Source of the DNA: Piper betle
Taxonomy: Eukaryota; Streptophyta; Magnoliopsida; Piperales; Piperaceae
Assembly (NCBI GenBank): GCA_033002965.1
Contig: JAURVB010013555.1
Coordinates: 35,103 to 99,102 of the forward strand
Length of the DNA stretch: 64,000 nucleotides
Direction: 5' to 3'
In this document: in pieces, positions 34,976 to 47,649 of the stretch
Position numbering within the stretch: position 1 is the first letter of the stretch
Layout: the number at the start of each line of letters is the position of its first letter
The notes under the pieces: model-generated
What the model saw: the letters and a program-made list of their open reading frames with translations, nothing else
Told to the model about the DNA's origin: nothing
The model's database searches: none
Program-made: the position numbers and the translations under genes

Positions 34976-36162
34976 AAACAATGTCGATGCATTACACAAT
35001 TTACGCACATAATACGACCCAGTGTCGGACTGAGTCAATTCTTTGACCCCGGTTGCACTCGGTGCATGGTGGTCGAATCTGGGCTCAGGCCGACCTAGGC
35101 TACCAACAAGGAAAGTATGATGTTCTACCTATTATACGTACCTGACTTGTGATTTCGTCTGACTATGATCCGTTAACCCTAATCTGAATAAGGGCATAAA
35201 ATTATACATTAGTATAATTTTATTTTGCATGAACCTACATGCAACTACATGACTAATATACTATCAATTTTAAATGATGTAATTAGTTCATGTTAGTCTT
35301 TATTTCTTATTAAATTTTCAGCAATTCTAATGATAATTAATTATTAATTATCCCCATCCAAATCCCCATTATCTAATTGATAATTCAATTATTAACATAT
35401 CCCATACTTTAGTCTTTTGTATTTACCTTATATTCTAACTCAACCGCATCGAGTTCTCCTATATTGACCTGGTTGCCATCCCACTTTAACAATTCATTTA
35501 ACGACCCCAAAGCTCCCAGCTTTATTGTAATCAACCAGCAAAAGCCGGTATTTTCACCATGCATGGCGACCAACCAGTAATGTGGCGGCCTCCATTTGCT
35601 GCTATGGCGTCACCAAATTGGCCACCACATGGCAACCCTCAACCAGTCCTTGGTGACCCCATCCTGGCCACCCAAACAGCAACCCCGACCAGACCCATGG
35701 CGACTATTCTAGTCAGCCACATAAACAGCACCCGACCAGCCCGTCTTCTTTTCCTTCCACCCAATCTCAGACCCCATCTTCTATCTACCCCACTAATCTG
35801 ATTGGAAAAACACCAAAGATCCAACCTTTATCCGCTGCTGTCTCATGGAACTCGGACTACACCCTACATGGGGACCTTAATTTCACCATTCATGGTGGCC
35901 GACCAGCAGCCATGGCGACCATGTCCTGCCCCATCAAGGTGACGACCAGCACCACCCCAAGTGACGACCAGTCTGCCCTTTCCATGGCGGATCCACGTCT
36001 GGCCAGCAACACCACCCAATCAACACCAACCTGGTCTCCCTACACTTCCTGATTTACATCTCTCCCCGCCGGTCTGACTCGGCCACCCAAGGCGACTCCG
36101 TCCGGCCAGCAGCACCGCTGGGAACACTCCCTACTTCCAGCACGTCAACCCTACTCACAAGG

Positions 36163-36408
36163 ATGGAGGATGGTGTTGTTGCTGCTGCTAAAACAGCAGG
36201 ACGTCCTCCTGGTTTTCTTCTTCCCTTGTTGATTTCTCATTTGATTCTTATGTTTAACATGTTTATGATTTATGCAACATGTGTATGCATGCAACAAAAG
36301 AAAAAGAAAGGAAAAGGAATTACCCGAGCGAAGGAGGAAAGCCAGCATCTGTCCAAGGAGGAGAAAGATGTAGAAGACGCCCTCCCCTTCTCCTTTTACA
36401 AAGAATGA
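36163..36408 (+). other. Small open frame, counterpart of that at 22199-22516
   Basis: 81 codons: an Ala-rich start, GRPPGFLLP, a hydrophobic segment (LLISHLILMFNMFMIYATCV), QQKKKKGKG, then an acidic/Lys end. Open in both family B copies although flanking GC-rich sequence has changed. Could be a fortuitous frame. Confidence 0.25.
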
Positions 36409-37807
36409 AATGACGGCTAGGGTTTGTGGAAACACCCTTTCACCGCAATTCCTTTAATCGGGTAATTGGGTAATCAATACGGTTCACTTAACCATTTCAC
36501 TTAACCTCTTAAACGGGTACATGGTATGATTCACTTAAATGGTTAAATGGATAAATAATGTGGTCGACTTGACCGATTCAAGTAGAATCGTCCGGTTAGA
36601 AATTACTTCTCAATTAACCGGGTAATTCATACCTAACCAGCTAACGAAATTTTTCCCACGTTCGATTCCACCGCGTCGAACGTTATTATTATTATTATTA
36701 TATATATATATATTTCCGGGTCTTCACACAAGAGATGGGAAAATCTACTCGTACGTACCATGAGTGGGTGGGGTGCATGTGTTATACTAAGTGGGCTCTG
36801 GATTAGTGAGCAGGTTGTTCCAATACTGAGGGATCCTAACAACTCCTGTTTTGAGTTCCTCACACCCGGAGAAACGTGAAGGTTTACATGTATTGTTTAG
36901 TACAGCGCATGTCTAGACTTGTGGTTTAAAGGGTACTAAAGGTGACTGACTATCTGAGAGTACTCAGTCTTTGTGCTTAAGGCCAGGAGAATTATGGAGG
37001 TAAGGAGAGGGCTTAGGATATACTAATGTCCCGAAGGAACAGAAAATGAAATGAGAAAATTAGCAACAGCAGAATAGTTAGTTCATGATGCTATTGGGTC
37101 TATATCACAGTGGCTCCTCAATAGGTGCCCTTCAAAGAGTTCACGAAAAGTATATAAATGTTTTCCTTCATATGAGAGTTTGCTCTCGTAGCCAGTTTGA
37201 TATTAGTTATATTTTTGGACTGGTAACACTCGTTACTAACGTGTTTTTGTAATTAATATTAGCCAGCTTGGACAGAAGAGCAGTTATATCTCTTGCACGC
37301 ACGCACATGTGTCAGCCAAATATTTGTTTTGACTATTTTAATTGTGTTATGTTATTATGAACGATGAAATACTTATGATAAAGATTGTGGTAAATAAAAA
37401 TAGATAGTGACATTATGATTTGAAACAGATATTAGGGTGCAAGTTGAATGATAAAAGTGAAATGTGAATAGAAATGAACAAGTGGGTCAGAACCCAAATG
37501 TCATGAATGTTTTGATGTGATAGAATTAAATGTGTATGTGAAAAATATAGTGCATATACATGCTTATTTTATTTTTGAAATTTTTCATTTTTTTGCATTT
37601 CTTGTAGTTGTGTAAATTGGTTTTCATGTCATTCATGTAGTATCATGTTAGGTTTGTTTTTGTGCATTTATCCATACATAATGATAAACATCTTCCATCT
37701 CGAGACAAGAGTAGATCCCCAAGGTTGGGTTCGAGCTAGCTGACCTAACCGGGACCACTAACATTCTGGTTTGGTTCCCAAGTGTGAACCAGATTTGGGG
37801 TGTTACA

Positions 37808-38110
37808 TTATGTGTTACTTTATAATTCTAGAATAAGGCTTTTATCTAAGTCTCAATGATCTCGACCTGGTCACTATGATACATGCACTCCCACGTGGAG
37901 CTGTAGAATCAAGAATGAAAGACCATGCAATCAATTCAAAGTCAATGGCCAAAGACTCAAGCACTACCATGGAGGACATGTGACCCATCTAACTTCATCC
38001 TTCTTGTTACCTCCAAAAAGCCTTAAGCTTAGTCAAGCTAGTGACTATAAACAAGCACCTTTTGGGAGGCAACCCATTATCTTGTTATATATATATATAT
38101 ATATATATAT
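37808..38110 (+). pseudogene. Athila pol C-terminal end and downstream leader
   Basis: Near 37920-37990 the translation reads KNERPCNQ then FKVNGQRLKHYHGGHV, the standard end of Athila-type pol. It is followed by a CTTAAGCTTAGTCAAGCTAG stretch and a GGGAGGCAACCCA box, both familiar downstream of Athila pol. This proves that the element continues after the family A pair. A (TA)n microsatellite occupies 38086-38110. Confidence 0.8.
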
Positions 38111-38963
38111 CCTTGCTAATGTATCCTTTTGAGATAACATAAAGCTAAACCAATGCTTGGGTAAATCAGAAAAGAAAGACTGAATTGACCCAAGACCAAC
38201 CATATTTAAATTGAGTGAGGAAACTCCAAAAGTAAAATTTTTCTACCTTATCGCTTTACTGGTGCCATCGCCATCACCATTTGCTTACTCCTTCCAATCA
38301 AGAACAATCTCGAGTATTTGCCAACAAGTATGAGTTTCAATCACTATTTTATTACTCTACTTCCTATTTTGGCACTGGATTTGAACAATGGTATGGTAAA
38401 TGACTCATGATTTTGAATAAATTGTAGTGATTAGGGTTGAACAAATTACCTGCTTAGTGATGATCTTGTAAATTTTGCATATGATTTTCAAAATCTAGTA
38501 TATGTAGATCTCTTTTGATTGCTGTAAAGGTGATATATCTGCCTAGTAAATCTATTACCAATGCCAAGTGAACTTTTGGGATATAGAATAAATGAGGAGT
38601 GTGAAGTTCACATATTGTACATTTTTTTTTCATTATTTTGGGTGGCTATGTTTACTGTTTGCATATGAACATCAAGATAGGATGGTTCAAAAGAAACAAT
38701 AGGCCGCCAAATTCAAAGTTGTCCATGCAATTAAACTTGACCACTTAGGGCATTTTGAATCTCCAACACAATCAGGAGACCCTCATCAAGAACAGCAAAC
38801 CATGAGCTACGAAAAGTAGAATTGACATCATAAGGAATATCCCAATAGAACCATGAGAAATTATCAGCAAGTTTGGGGGAAGAGCCAGGTAGTGAAAAGA
38901 AGGATCTCCATCACCCCATTTTCCAATCGAAAGACACGACAAGCAGCCAACAATCACATCCTT
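38111..38963 (+). other. Athila spacer and possible start of downstream ORF
   Basis: Non-coding to about 38660. From 38680 a Lys/Gln-rich reading (AAKFKVVHAIKLDHLGHFES) could be the beginning of the Athila downstream ORF, which continues after the copia insertion at 47650. No long open frame. Confidence 0.4.
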
Positions 38964-39439
38964 TTTCATGAAGATATTAATATCTTTATTAAAACTTTAA
39001 CTTCAAACCAAATTATATAGATGATAAAGTCATCTCTATAAAACCTTAATCTTCTTCAAATTAAATCATCAAGAAATAAAATTAGATAGCGGAAGCGTAC
39101 CTGAATCAATAAAAGAAAATTAATTCTTTTCTTCTTTAGGATTTTCATCTTCCAAATTCAATACTAGTTTTCAAGACCAAAATTTTTGGACGATGGGATG
39201 CTAGAACAAAAGCCACATATAAATTCGGGGACCATATCCTCTATTTATATCTTTAGTTTTCATAATTTTAATTTAACCCATCATAGAAGATAAATTACAA
39301 AAATGGTTTCTGCACATTGAATTCATACCTATATTAATGGCCAATACACCTTAACTTTAATAAATCAATTAAATTTAGGTCAACCTCAAATAACATCATA
39401 TGATACAATCTAGATATATGTATATATTTATGTCCAACA
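38964..39439 (-). repeat. Copia 3' LTR
   Basis: Near-identical to 47165-47649 over most of its length, for example CATCTCTATAAAACCTTAAT (39031 region) and TTTATGTCCAACA at the right edge (39427-39439). On the minus strand it begins TGTTGGACATAAA. The outer edge (38964-38975) is altered compared with the other LTR. Confidence 0.85.
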
Positions 39440-39459
39440 TCTAACAATCTCTTACTTGG
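39440..39459 (-). other. Copia polypurine tract
   Basis: On the minus strand CCAAGTAAGAGATTGTTAGA directly precedes the LTR, matching the AAGTGGGAGATTGTTAGA-type boundary common in plant copia elements, with G-to-A changes. Confidence 0.8.
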
Positions 39460-39663
39460 ACTATATATACACAAGATAATTATATATAACCTTATGAGCT
39501 CTAAAATAACATACGCTATTATTCTAAATAACAATCTCGTCCATTAATTAATATTAATATAGGATCAAAGCAATTTTTGTTAAATTTATCATAACTAAAC
39601 CCATCCATGGTCACATACATCAACATAATTAAATGACATAGATTAAGTATGTATGTGTAGCAT

Positions 39664-42607
39664 TCTAAACCCGCAATTCGAGCTCGGGTTTTATATTTAG
39701 AACTGGTTGGTTTGACAGTTATTTTCAAGTTGAGTGTGTTTCAGAACATGTGTATTGGGTTGACACCGATCGCATGTATGAGCTATGAGGGTCATGCATA
39801 CCCAAGTATATGATGATAACGTTATGAATACAACAGTTATGAATGAGTTATCAGAATATATGAGAGTATGTCAGTTTATAGTTTTCTTTACTTTTATATA
39901 TAATGGATCGTAGAGTTAGTTTTAGGCCGTTTACTACGTCAGGACGCGTTATGGAGTAGTTTATGTGGGTTAATAGTTATAGAGCATGTCATTATGATGT
40001 TGTGGTGTTTGTTCTATTTTATGAGATTTTCCCGATTTTATTGATTTCTTTTAGGATCTAATACGACTTAGTTATTATTCTTTACTCGAGCCGGAGACGA
40101 GTCAAGTCTTATTTATGAGTTTGCCACCGAGCCCTTTTCTTTTCCCCCGATGTCTTCTTCCCCAAACCCTGATTGCCGCCCCTTTTCTTGTCGTCGCCGC
40201 CGCCACCGACGCCAGCCTGCATGCAATCGTCGCCACCAAGCCTCACCGCAGCGCCGATCTGCCACCCCGACCAGCCCCGCCCACCGTCTTCCCACAGTGA
40301 TGCCGGAATTGCCACACCTAGCGACGCGCTCGTGTCGTTGATTCTGCTGCCGGCGACCGTTGCCGCCACGATCGGGTGGTCGCTTCGATGTCTTTGACGA
40401 ACCCATGACGTTCCCCAACCGGAATGGAGGCAAGCACCGCCCATCCCGACCGAATCTCGACACTAGCACTGACAGCCCTATTTTTTGCCCGTTTTTGGCG
40501 AGCCGCCACCTCCGCCAGCCATGTCAATGCCGTAGACGCATTAGGCTCACCGAACAAATTTCAATGGTACCCAATATGACCCCTATCCAGCTAGTAGAAT
40601 CCACTGGCAACTGCCGCCGAAAGCTGCTGGAAAACCTCTAGAAACAGTCGGAAAACTATCAGAACATGTCAGAAATTCGGATTTGCTGGAATTCGCCCGA
40701 TCTTCCATAGGGTTCAAACAGTCAAACCTAATCGAACTTTGGATGCCGACGAGGGCCGAATTTGAGCTCCGAGACACGTGACAAAACCCTAGCTGTCGTC
40801 GATTGTCGACGATGAGAGGTACAATTACCTCCAAGTTAATGATTTAACTTGATGATTGTTAGCACAATATGCTAAGATTGATTAATTATCATGATAGATG
40901 TTTGACTATGGATGAAGTGATAAGTGCATGATGTGATTAATAGTGAATGAAGGTTAAGTGATCTAATGAGGTAAATCGAGTCTCAGCATGATAAGTGATC
41001 ACAACATAACTTACTAAAACACAATAAGATTGGTATGAATAAGATGAATTAGGATTATTCACATTTATGATTATTGATTGTTGATTGTGATGGATGATTA
41101 TTATGTTGTGTGTGATGTTCATTGACTTTGATGCATCATTTAGTTAGCGGGTGTTAGTATTTAGTTTTGATGTGTAGGTACAGAGTAGGAGCTCACCGCC
41201 TAGGCGCGATGACATGGTTGGAGTTTCTACCAAGTCCATTTAGGACTTGTCTCTGTTTTATTCTCTACTCTATTGTATGTTTGATTTATTGCGTGCAGGA
41301 CGGGTTAAGTGGTGTTTTATTGGATCCCACTTAACACGGGTCATTTAGCCAAACAGTTTTTCGAATTAATAATCGAGGATGAGATCCCTCGAGGATGATT
41401 TCGAAAACAAGATCCACCACACGTTTGCCTTTGGGCCTGTTATATGAATCCCTTCTTAGGCCTATATATATAATTTTATCGAGTTTTCAGTGAGACGAGA
41501 GATGGAGAAACCAACTGCACATACCATGAGTGGATGTCATGACAGTCAAAGCGGGCTCTGCATTAATGAGTGGATTGTTCCATTCCTGAGGGATCCAGAC
41601 AACTCCGCATTTGAATTCCTCACACCCAGAGAACGTAGAGGTTTACGGGTACTGTTTAGTACAGCCATGTCCGAACTTGTGGTTTGAAGGGCACTAAAGG
41701 CGATTGCCTGAGAGTACTCGTCCTTCGTGCTCAAGGCAAGGAGAAATATGGAGATAAAGAGAGGGTTAGAATTCAAGACCAGAAAATGAAGTGACAAAAA
41801 TGCCGAGAGAGGCATTAGTAGCAACAGATCAGTCAATATGGGATGCTACTGGGTCTGCAGTCCAGTGGCTCCTCAATAGGTGCCCTCCAGCGTGTTCACG
41901 AGGAGTAAACAATTGTTTTCTTTCATATGAGAGTTTGCTCTCATAACCAGTTTGTTATAGTTATATTTGGACGTATAACGCTTGTTACTAACGTTTTAAT
42001 ACTATATGTAGGTGACAACCACGAGTTGGATGTGCCACCCCGGACGGAGGAGCACTGATATTGCTTGCAACATGACAGTTGATAGAGTGCTTAATATTTT
42101 GTTATGATATTATTATATTGATGTGATTTGATTAAATGCTAAAATATGAGGACATGATGATATGAAATACTAAGACATGATGATAGGAAAAGGAAATGTG
42201 AATAGATTGCACAGCAGAAGTGTGGTGAGTTGAAACCCAAGTTCCAGAATCAGTATACAGCATATTAGATTATGTGTGATTGAAATTGTTGATATATGCA
42301 TATATATTTGTATATATTATTTTAACAGGGTGGACCCTAATTGCCCTTTCAGGAGACTCTATCCATTGTATTTCGGAATTTTTATTAATTTTGATTGTAA
42401 TTGTATTGGTGTGTAATTTAGTTTGCATGCCATCCATGTAGTATCATGTTAGGATTCTGTGCATTCATCCATGCATGAAGAGTCGTATCTTCATCTTAAG
42501 ACGCCGAGATTAGATCCGTATGAGTTGGGTTTAGGTTAGCCGACCTAACCAGGGCCTGTAACATACCTGTTTGGTTGATAAGTGTGAACTGGATTTAGGG
42601 TGTTACA
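39664..42607 (+). mobile_element. Family A solo LTR inside the copia element
   Basis: Starts TCTAAACCCGC (TG changed to TC) and ends TTAGGGTGTTACA. AGCAT lies on both sides (39659-39663 and 42608-42612), a perfect 5-bp duplication. At 2944 bp it matches the LTRs of the complete element in length and order: CTCGAG module (40085-40130), GC-rich segment (40140-40790), conserved block (41130-41255), stem (41300-41335) and 3' hairpins (41925-41990). Reading frames in the GC-rich part overlap on both strands and are not genes. Confidence 0.9.
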
Positions 42608-42649
42608 AGCATGAAAATTACATGTAATTTTATCTAAATATGCCCTTTT

Positions 42650-43400
42650 TCAACTGGTCCAACTTTATGAGATCACCAAAATAGAGTGAAACATAAACCA
42701 AATACTGCAACAAAACAAACTCCCACTAAAGTAGCATATCATCAAATGATACTACACCCATATGAGCAACATGCTCATGAAAGACCTTGGGCAGTAAACT
42801 TTTAGTTAGCGGATATGTAACCATGGAGTTTGTCCCAATATGCTCTATAGAAATTTTACAATTCTGAACTCTTTTTTCAGAACAAGGAACTTGATCTCTA
42901 TATATTTTGATTTAGATGAGCTCATGTTATTTAAATATGATACTGCACACTAATTGTCACAAAATAACTTAAGTAGACTCTTTCACTATTATCAACAATG
43001 CACAGCCCTGTGACAGAATTCCGCAACTATATTCCAAGATTGGATGCCTCATAACAAGCTATGAATTTAGCTGCCATGGTGGAAGAAGCTATGAGTGTCT
43101 ACTTAGCACTCCTCAAAGAAATAGCTCCAACAAGCAGGTGTAGACATAGCCAGAAGTGAATTGACAACTATCTTGACATCTAGCAAGATTAGAATTAGAA
43201 TACCCAATGATCTCAAGTTGATTTGACTCTGATATGTAAGCATGTAATGTTTTGTTCTCTGAAGATACCTCATGAATCTTTTGGCTACTTTCCAATGATC
43301 CAATCTCAGATTACTTAAATATCAGCCCATCATTTCAACAATATATGCAATATCTGGACGCGTCCATACTTGAGCATAATACAGACTTCCCACTGCTGAA
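42650..43400 (-). pseudogene. Copia RNase H and pol C-terminus
   Basis: Minus-strand translation gives MDHWKVAKRFMRYLQRTKHY (43303 leftwards), then in another frame QLEIIGYSNSNLARCQDSCQ, where the conserved aspartate pair region is changed, and HIGTNSMVTYPLTKSLLPKV near 42830. These are the standard copia RNase H motifs in order. Two overlapping frames at 43100-43300 show a frameshift. Confidence 0.85.
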
Positions 43401-44180
43401 GCATAGGAATCTTTTGCATTTCTTTTTCTTTTGTGTCATATTTAGGCATTGATTGAGACTATATTTGTCTCCTTTGGAAACAGGGATATCTCTTGGTTTG
43501 CAACCTTACATGCCAAATCTCTTAAGCATTTTTTTCATATAGGTCTTTTGTGATAATCTGAGCATATATTGAGAGCTGATCCTGATGTATTTGAATCCCT
43601 AATCACAAAGATGCATTTCAAATCTTTCAATTCAATTTCTTTGATAAAAATCTTTTGGTGTCGTACAAGAACCTATATCATTACTGGCAAACAATATGTG
43701 ATCAACATATAAAACCAGAAAAATATACTTACTCCCACTAAACTTATGGTATATACAATCATCAATCACATTTATCTCAAAATTGAACAAGATAAAAGCT
43801 TGATTAAAATTTGTGATACCATTGATGAAAAGCATTCTCAAGTCCATGGATGGATTTCTTTAATTTACAAACCATATTCTTTGAATCTCTTGAATATAAA
43901 ATTTTCTTGTTGCACCATAAAAATTGTTTCATCAATGTCACCATTTAGAAGCGCAATCTTTACATCCATTTGATGTAACTCAAGATCAAAATGTCCCACT
44001 AATGCCATAATTATTTTAAAATGAGTCCTTCTGATGAAACTTGAGAAAAGTCTCATTATAATCGATGCCTTCCTTCTTGAGTAAAGCCCTTTGCAACGAG
44101 GCGAGCCTTATACTTTCTACATTATCTTTTGAATCTTTTTGGTTTTAAATAATCATTTACAACCAATAGGTTTCCCACCT
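43400..44180 (-). pseudogene. Copia reverse transcriptase, catalytic motif altered
   Basis: The frame at 43847-43632 (minus) holds VIDDCIYHKFSGSKYIFLVL followed by YVDH (about 43709-43698), where active copia RTs have YVDD; the second catalytic aspartate is replaced by histidine. Upstream, at 44056-43865, is the segment with HFDLELHQMDVKIALLNGDI, the copia VDVKTAFLNG-type block. The segments lie in different frames. The enzyme cannot be active. Confidence 0.85.
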
Positions 44181-44210
44181 TCAGGCAATAGAACAAGATC
44201 CCAAACATCA

Positions 44211-44510
44211 TTATCTTTCATGGATTCTTCTTTCATTAATGGCATCAATCCACTTTTGAGAATTAGAACTCTTCTTGTCCTGATGAAAGTTGATTGGATC
44301 ATCTTCCACTAATTCCAATGTTTTCCTCATGTTCTTAGAGAAAGATGATATACTCATCCGAATTGCATTTCTCCTATCTCTTGTGGATCTCCTCAATGGC
44401 ATTTCCTCTTGAGGCTGTTGATTTTCCTCTTCAGGTACTAACTTGATGATTGTGACTAGGGAGATTCTCGAAAATGTCTTATAATTCTGGTATTGTTTCT
44501 TGAACAACAT
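44211..44510 (-). pseudogene. Copia integrase-RT linker
   Basis: EEENQQPQEEMPLRRSTRDR in a 99-codon frame is the low-complexity linker with the LRRSTR signature that precedes RT in many plant copia elements. Confidence 0.8.
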
Positions 44511-44739
44511 CAGGAATATGATTCTAATTATTATAAAAAATAATCATAGGAAGAGAAATAGATTCTTCTGCAAAGACAAAGTCTCTAACATCATTTCCCC
44601 CTCCAAACTCAACACCCTGAAGAACTGGGCATTTCCCGTCTTAAAGAATGTGACCTTGTTGTGTGATAAAGCTATACCCTCTAGACCATTCAGATTATCT
44701 AACAAAATAGCTCATAAGTATTCTTGAGTCTAGTTTCCT

Positions 44740-45400
44740 TTCATTTATCATATAAGTCCTTGCCTCAGCTGGACAACCCCAAATCTTAAATCGCTTAATA
44801 CCGGGCTATTTTCCAGTCCACAATTTGTAAGGGGGTCTTAATTGTTGCCTTTGTTGGTACTCTATTAAGAAGATATGTTGTTGTCCTATATCGCCTTACC
44901 CAGAAGTGAATCAAGTAAAATAGTATAAACAATCATAATTCTCACCATATCTTTTAAAGTTCAGTTTCGTCTCTCAGCAACACCCTTCATGCTAGGAGTA
45001 CCTGGTATTGTGTATTGTGGGACAATTCTGCATTCTTCTAGGAATTTGGCAAATGGCCCTAGACATTGTACACCTAATCCATTATATCTACCATAGTATT
45101 CACCACCACGATCAAATTTGATAGCCTGTAATAGTTTTGTCAAGTTGGTTCTCAACTTCAGTCCTTATATGCCTTAAACACGTCCAATGCTTGAGACTTC
45201 TCATGAATGAGATAAAGGTAACCATAATGAGAATAATCGTCTATGAACGTTATAAAATATTGTTGTCTATTCCAAGAAGCCGTAGGAAATGACTTACAAA
45301 TGTCTGCATGTTATTAGTTTCAATCGCTTGCAGAATCTACCTAGTCTCCTTACATTTATTTGTTTTCCTTAATACACTCATCCCAGACTTGAAGGATCTG
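44740..45400 (-). pseudogene. Copia integrase core, broken
   Basis: ITFIDDYSHYGYLYLIHEKS near 45250 (first catalytic Asp region), FDRGGEYYGRYNG (second Asp) and PSMKGVAERRN (catalytic Glu) in the frame at 45155-44961, then PPYKLWTGK and FKIWGCPAEARTY near 44800. The D-D-E triad positions can still be recognised, but stops separate the blocks. Confidence 0.85.
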
Positions 45401-45599
45401 ATAAATTAAGAGACCCAAGAATTCCATCTGACATAAGTCGTTCAATTCTTTGTTTAGAAATGTGTCCTAAACACTTATGCAGAGTAAAGTAGAATTCTCA
45501 TTGGTTAATTTTCTTTTCGTACCACTTAAACCCACATGCAAAGGTTCAGTGAAAGATGCAATAGTACCGAGTTAATATAGATTATCATAAAAATACTAG

Positions 45600-46440
45600 G
45601 AACCCATACCCAAAATATTTGAATTTAGAAAAAGACTAAACTTATTATTTCTAAATGAACAAAAGTAACTAGATTTGTCCAATATAGAAATAGAAACCAA
45701 ATTTCATCTAAAAGACGATACTACATATGTATCTTTCAAATCCAAATAATATCTTGTCTTCAACTATAATCGAGTTGCCATCACCCACATAGATGAATCT
45801 TTCAACATCATATGGCATTCGGCAACTCACACAAGCCTGCATTGACACACTTTTGTGAGTAGTAGTACCCAAATCTAGCCACCAAGTGTTTATTGGTACT
45901 AAAGCTAAATTAACCTCAGAACAAACAAAATTAAGAAATGGATCTTTCTTTTCACGCCAAGAGTAATACTTAATGCATTCCTTGCTTCATATGTCCAGGT
46001 TTACCACAAAAGAAATAGCAAGAAGCCAAATCATTTTTTACAAAATGCTTTTCAATTTCTTTAAAAAACTCAATGGCTGTAATAACCTTCTCAGACACAT
46101 CACTCCTTAAGGTCTCTGGAATTCCACGCTTCATGATCATAAGACTCATGCCATTTGAACGTTCCCACTTCTCAATGTCCCATTTTTCCTCAATGGAACT
46201 CTTTGTCCGTAAGAGAAGCAGGTTGTTCAGTCCTTAACGCATGGTTAAGATTAATGTAGTCGAGAACGATCATCACACTCTCTTTCCAATCTTTAAAATT
46301 ATCTTTAAGCATTTGAACTGAATTGATGTTGGCAGAAATCATATAAGCAAATTGATTAACTAGAACCATAGAACAAAATAACATGCACCTAATAAAATTA
46401 ATAATGCAAACAATGGTTAATCTCATCAACAAATACCTAG
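45600..46440 (-). pseudogene. Copia gag and protease, broken
   Basis: Gag: LKDNFKDWKESVMIVLDYIN near 46300, then EKWERSNGMSLMIMKRGIPE (near 46160) and a damaged zinc knuckle (CYFFCGKPGHMKQ near 46010, with an extra residue between the first two cysteines). Protease: WWLDLGTTTHKS near 45880, where the catalytic D-[ST]-G has become DLG. Only the 80-codon frame at 46190-46432 remains open. Confidence 0.8.
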
Positions 46441-47148
46441 CACAACATTGATATTTAGCCTTTGGACAGAAATATTAATTTATAAGTAGGTACTCTCAGT
46501 GCAGCAATTAAATATAGATAACAAATCTTGTCAAATAATAAACCTTCCTTTGAGCCAATTTATTATTCACATTGAATCTTAGATAATTATTTCATATTTA
46601 TTATCACAAATGAATATATAATTCTGTTAAATATTAACCTTCCTTTAGGCCGATTAATATTCACATGAATCAAATACCCACAACCGTCCTAATATGAAAA
46701 ATAAATTAATTTCCACAAAAGAGGCTACTTTAGTTGCATATTGTAGTCCTTAATAAATTTTAAAATATTAATCATAACAAAACCATAATTTGAATTTAAT
46801 AATCTCAAATATTATGAAACTGAAAAGGTTATAAAAGTTTCTTTATTTAGAAATTTCTGAAATTATAACTGTTTGTAACTTTATTTTGTTCACTTGATAT
46901 TTTACCAAAAGAGAGCCTTAATTTGGGAATAAATATCCCATATACAAATTTCTTGTATTTTCCTTTAATTCAAATTTGTGAAAATAACAATAACTAGTAT
47001 TAATTTTTGAAACTCCAAATATACTGAAAACCATATCAATTTATCCCCTCTTCCAAACTAGTATTATTTTGGGATCCTGAATCCTTAGATGTGGATGTAG
47101 ATATAGAACTTGACAATCTAATTAATCCTCAGTGATCTAATATGAAGA

Positions 47149-47162
47149 TGGCTCTAATGCAA
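47149..47162 (-). other. Copia primer binding site, degraded
   Basis: Plus strand TGGCTCTAATGCAA corresponds to TGGCTCTGATACCA, the reverse of the initiator-Met primer site, with three changes. It lies two bases from the right LTR edge (47165). Confidence 0.8.
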
Positions 47163-47164
47163 CT

Positions 47165-47649
47165 TGTTATGAAAAACAAAACTTTTTTAATATCCTTATT
47201 AAAACTTTAACTTTAAACAAATTATACAGATGATAAAACCATCTCTATAAAACCTTAATCTTCTTTAAATTAAATCATCAAGAAATAAAATTAGATAGTG
47301 AAAGCATACCTATATCAATAAAAGAAAATTAATTCTTTTCTTCTTTAAGATTTTCATCTTCCAAATTCAATACTAGTTTTTAAGACCAAAGTTTTTGGAC
47401 GGTGGGATGCCACAACGAAAACTACATATGAATTTAGGAACCATAACCCTCTATTTATAGCTTTAATTTTCATAATTTCAATTTAACCCATTATAGAAGA
47501 TAAATTACAAAAATGGTATTTGCACATTGAATTCATACCTATATTAATGGCCAATAAACCTTAACTTTAATAGATCAATTAAATTTAAGTCAACCTTAAA
47601 TAATAGCATATGATTCAATTTAGATTCATGTATATATTTATGTCCAACA
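47165..47649 (-). repeat. Copia 5' LTR
   Basis: On the minus strand it begins TGTTGGACATAAA at 47649 and ends ...CATAACA at 47165. 485 bp. Collinear with 38964-39439. The open frames inside (47544-47821 minus) are not conserved in the other LTR. Confidence 0.87.

Larger units (their letters stand above)
33883..36728 (-). mobile_element. Family B solo LTR, inverted relative to copy 1
   Basis: Plus strand reads TGAAACGACCCGCC at the left and CCGGGTCTTCACA at the right. CAAGA lies on both sides (33878-33882 and 36729-36733), a perfect 5-bp duplication. It carries the same parts as the 21824 copy in reverse order: minisatellite (34285-34975), GC-richer zone (35.55-36.15 kb), small open frame (36163-36408) and the AAT/AT microsatellite (36683-36714). 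At 2846 bp it is longer, largely through more minisatellite units. Confidence 0.88.
32765..37807 (+). mobile_element. Family A LTR (short subfamily), split by a family B LTR
   Basis: Starts directly after the preceding copy's terminal ACA, at TTTTCAGTTGGG, about 50 bases into the LTR, so its own TG end is missing. It runs to 33882, is interrupted by the family B solo LTR, and resumes at 36729 (CAAGA duplication) to end GGGGTGTTACA at 37807. Without the insertion it is about 2.2 kb, close to the 2294-bp copy at 50701-52994, which it also resembles in having a short pyrimidine-rich stretch (33.18-33.29 kb) in place of the long GC-rich one. Head-to-tail LTRs with nothing between suggest recombination. 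Confidence 0.75.
38964..47649 (-). mobile_element. Ty1/copia element, minus strand, broken
   Basis: Two ~480-bp LTRs (38964-39439 and 47165-47649), a degraded initiator-Met primer site next to the right LTR and a purine tract next to the left LTR fix the minus orientation. Between them, reading leftwards, are gag, protease, integrase, RT and RNase H in the copia order (integrase before RT). All are broken by stops. A family A solo LTR (39664-42607) sits between RNase H and the 3' LTR. Target duplication is not clear because the left LTR edge is altered. It inserted into the spacer/ORF region of the Athila element. Confidence 0.88.

Noticed and set aside
38964..47649. Copia target-site duplication
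   Set aside because: The left LTR edge is altered; TCCTT and TCCAA beside the two LTRs are too weak a match to claim.
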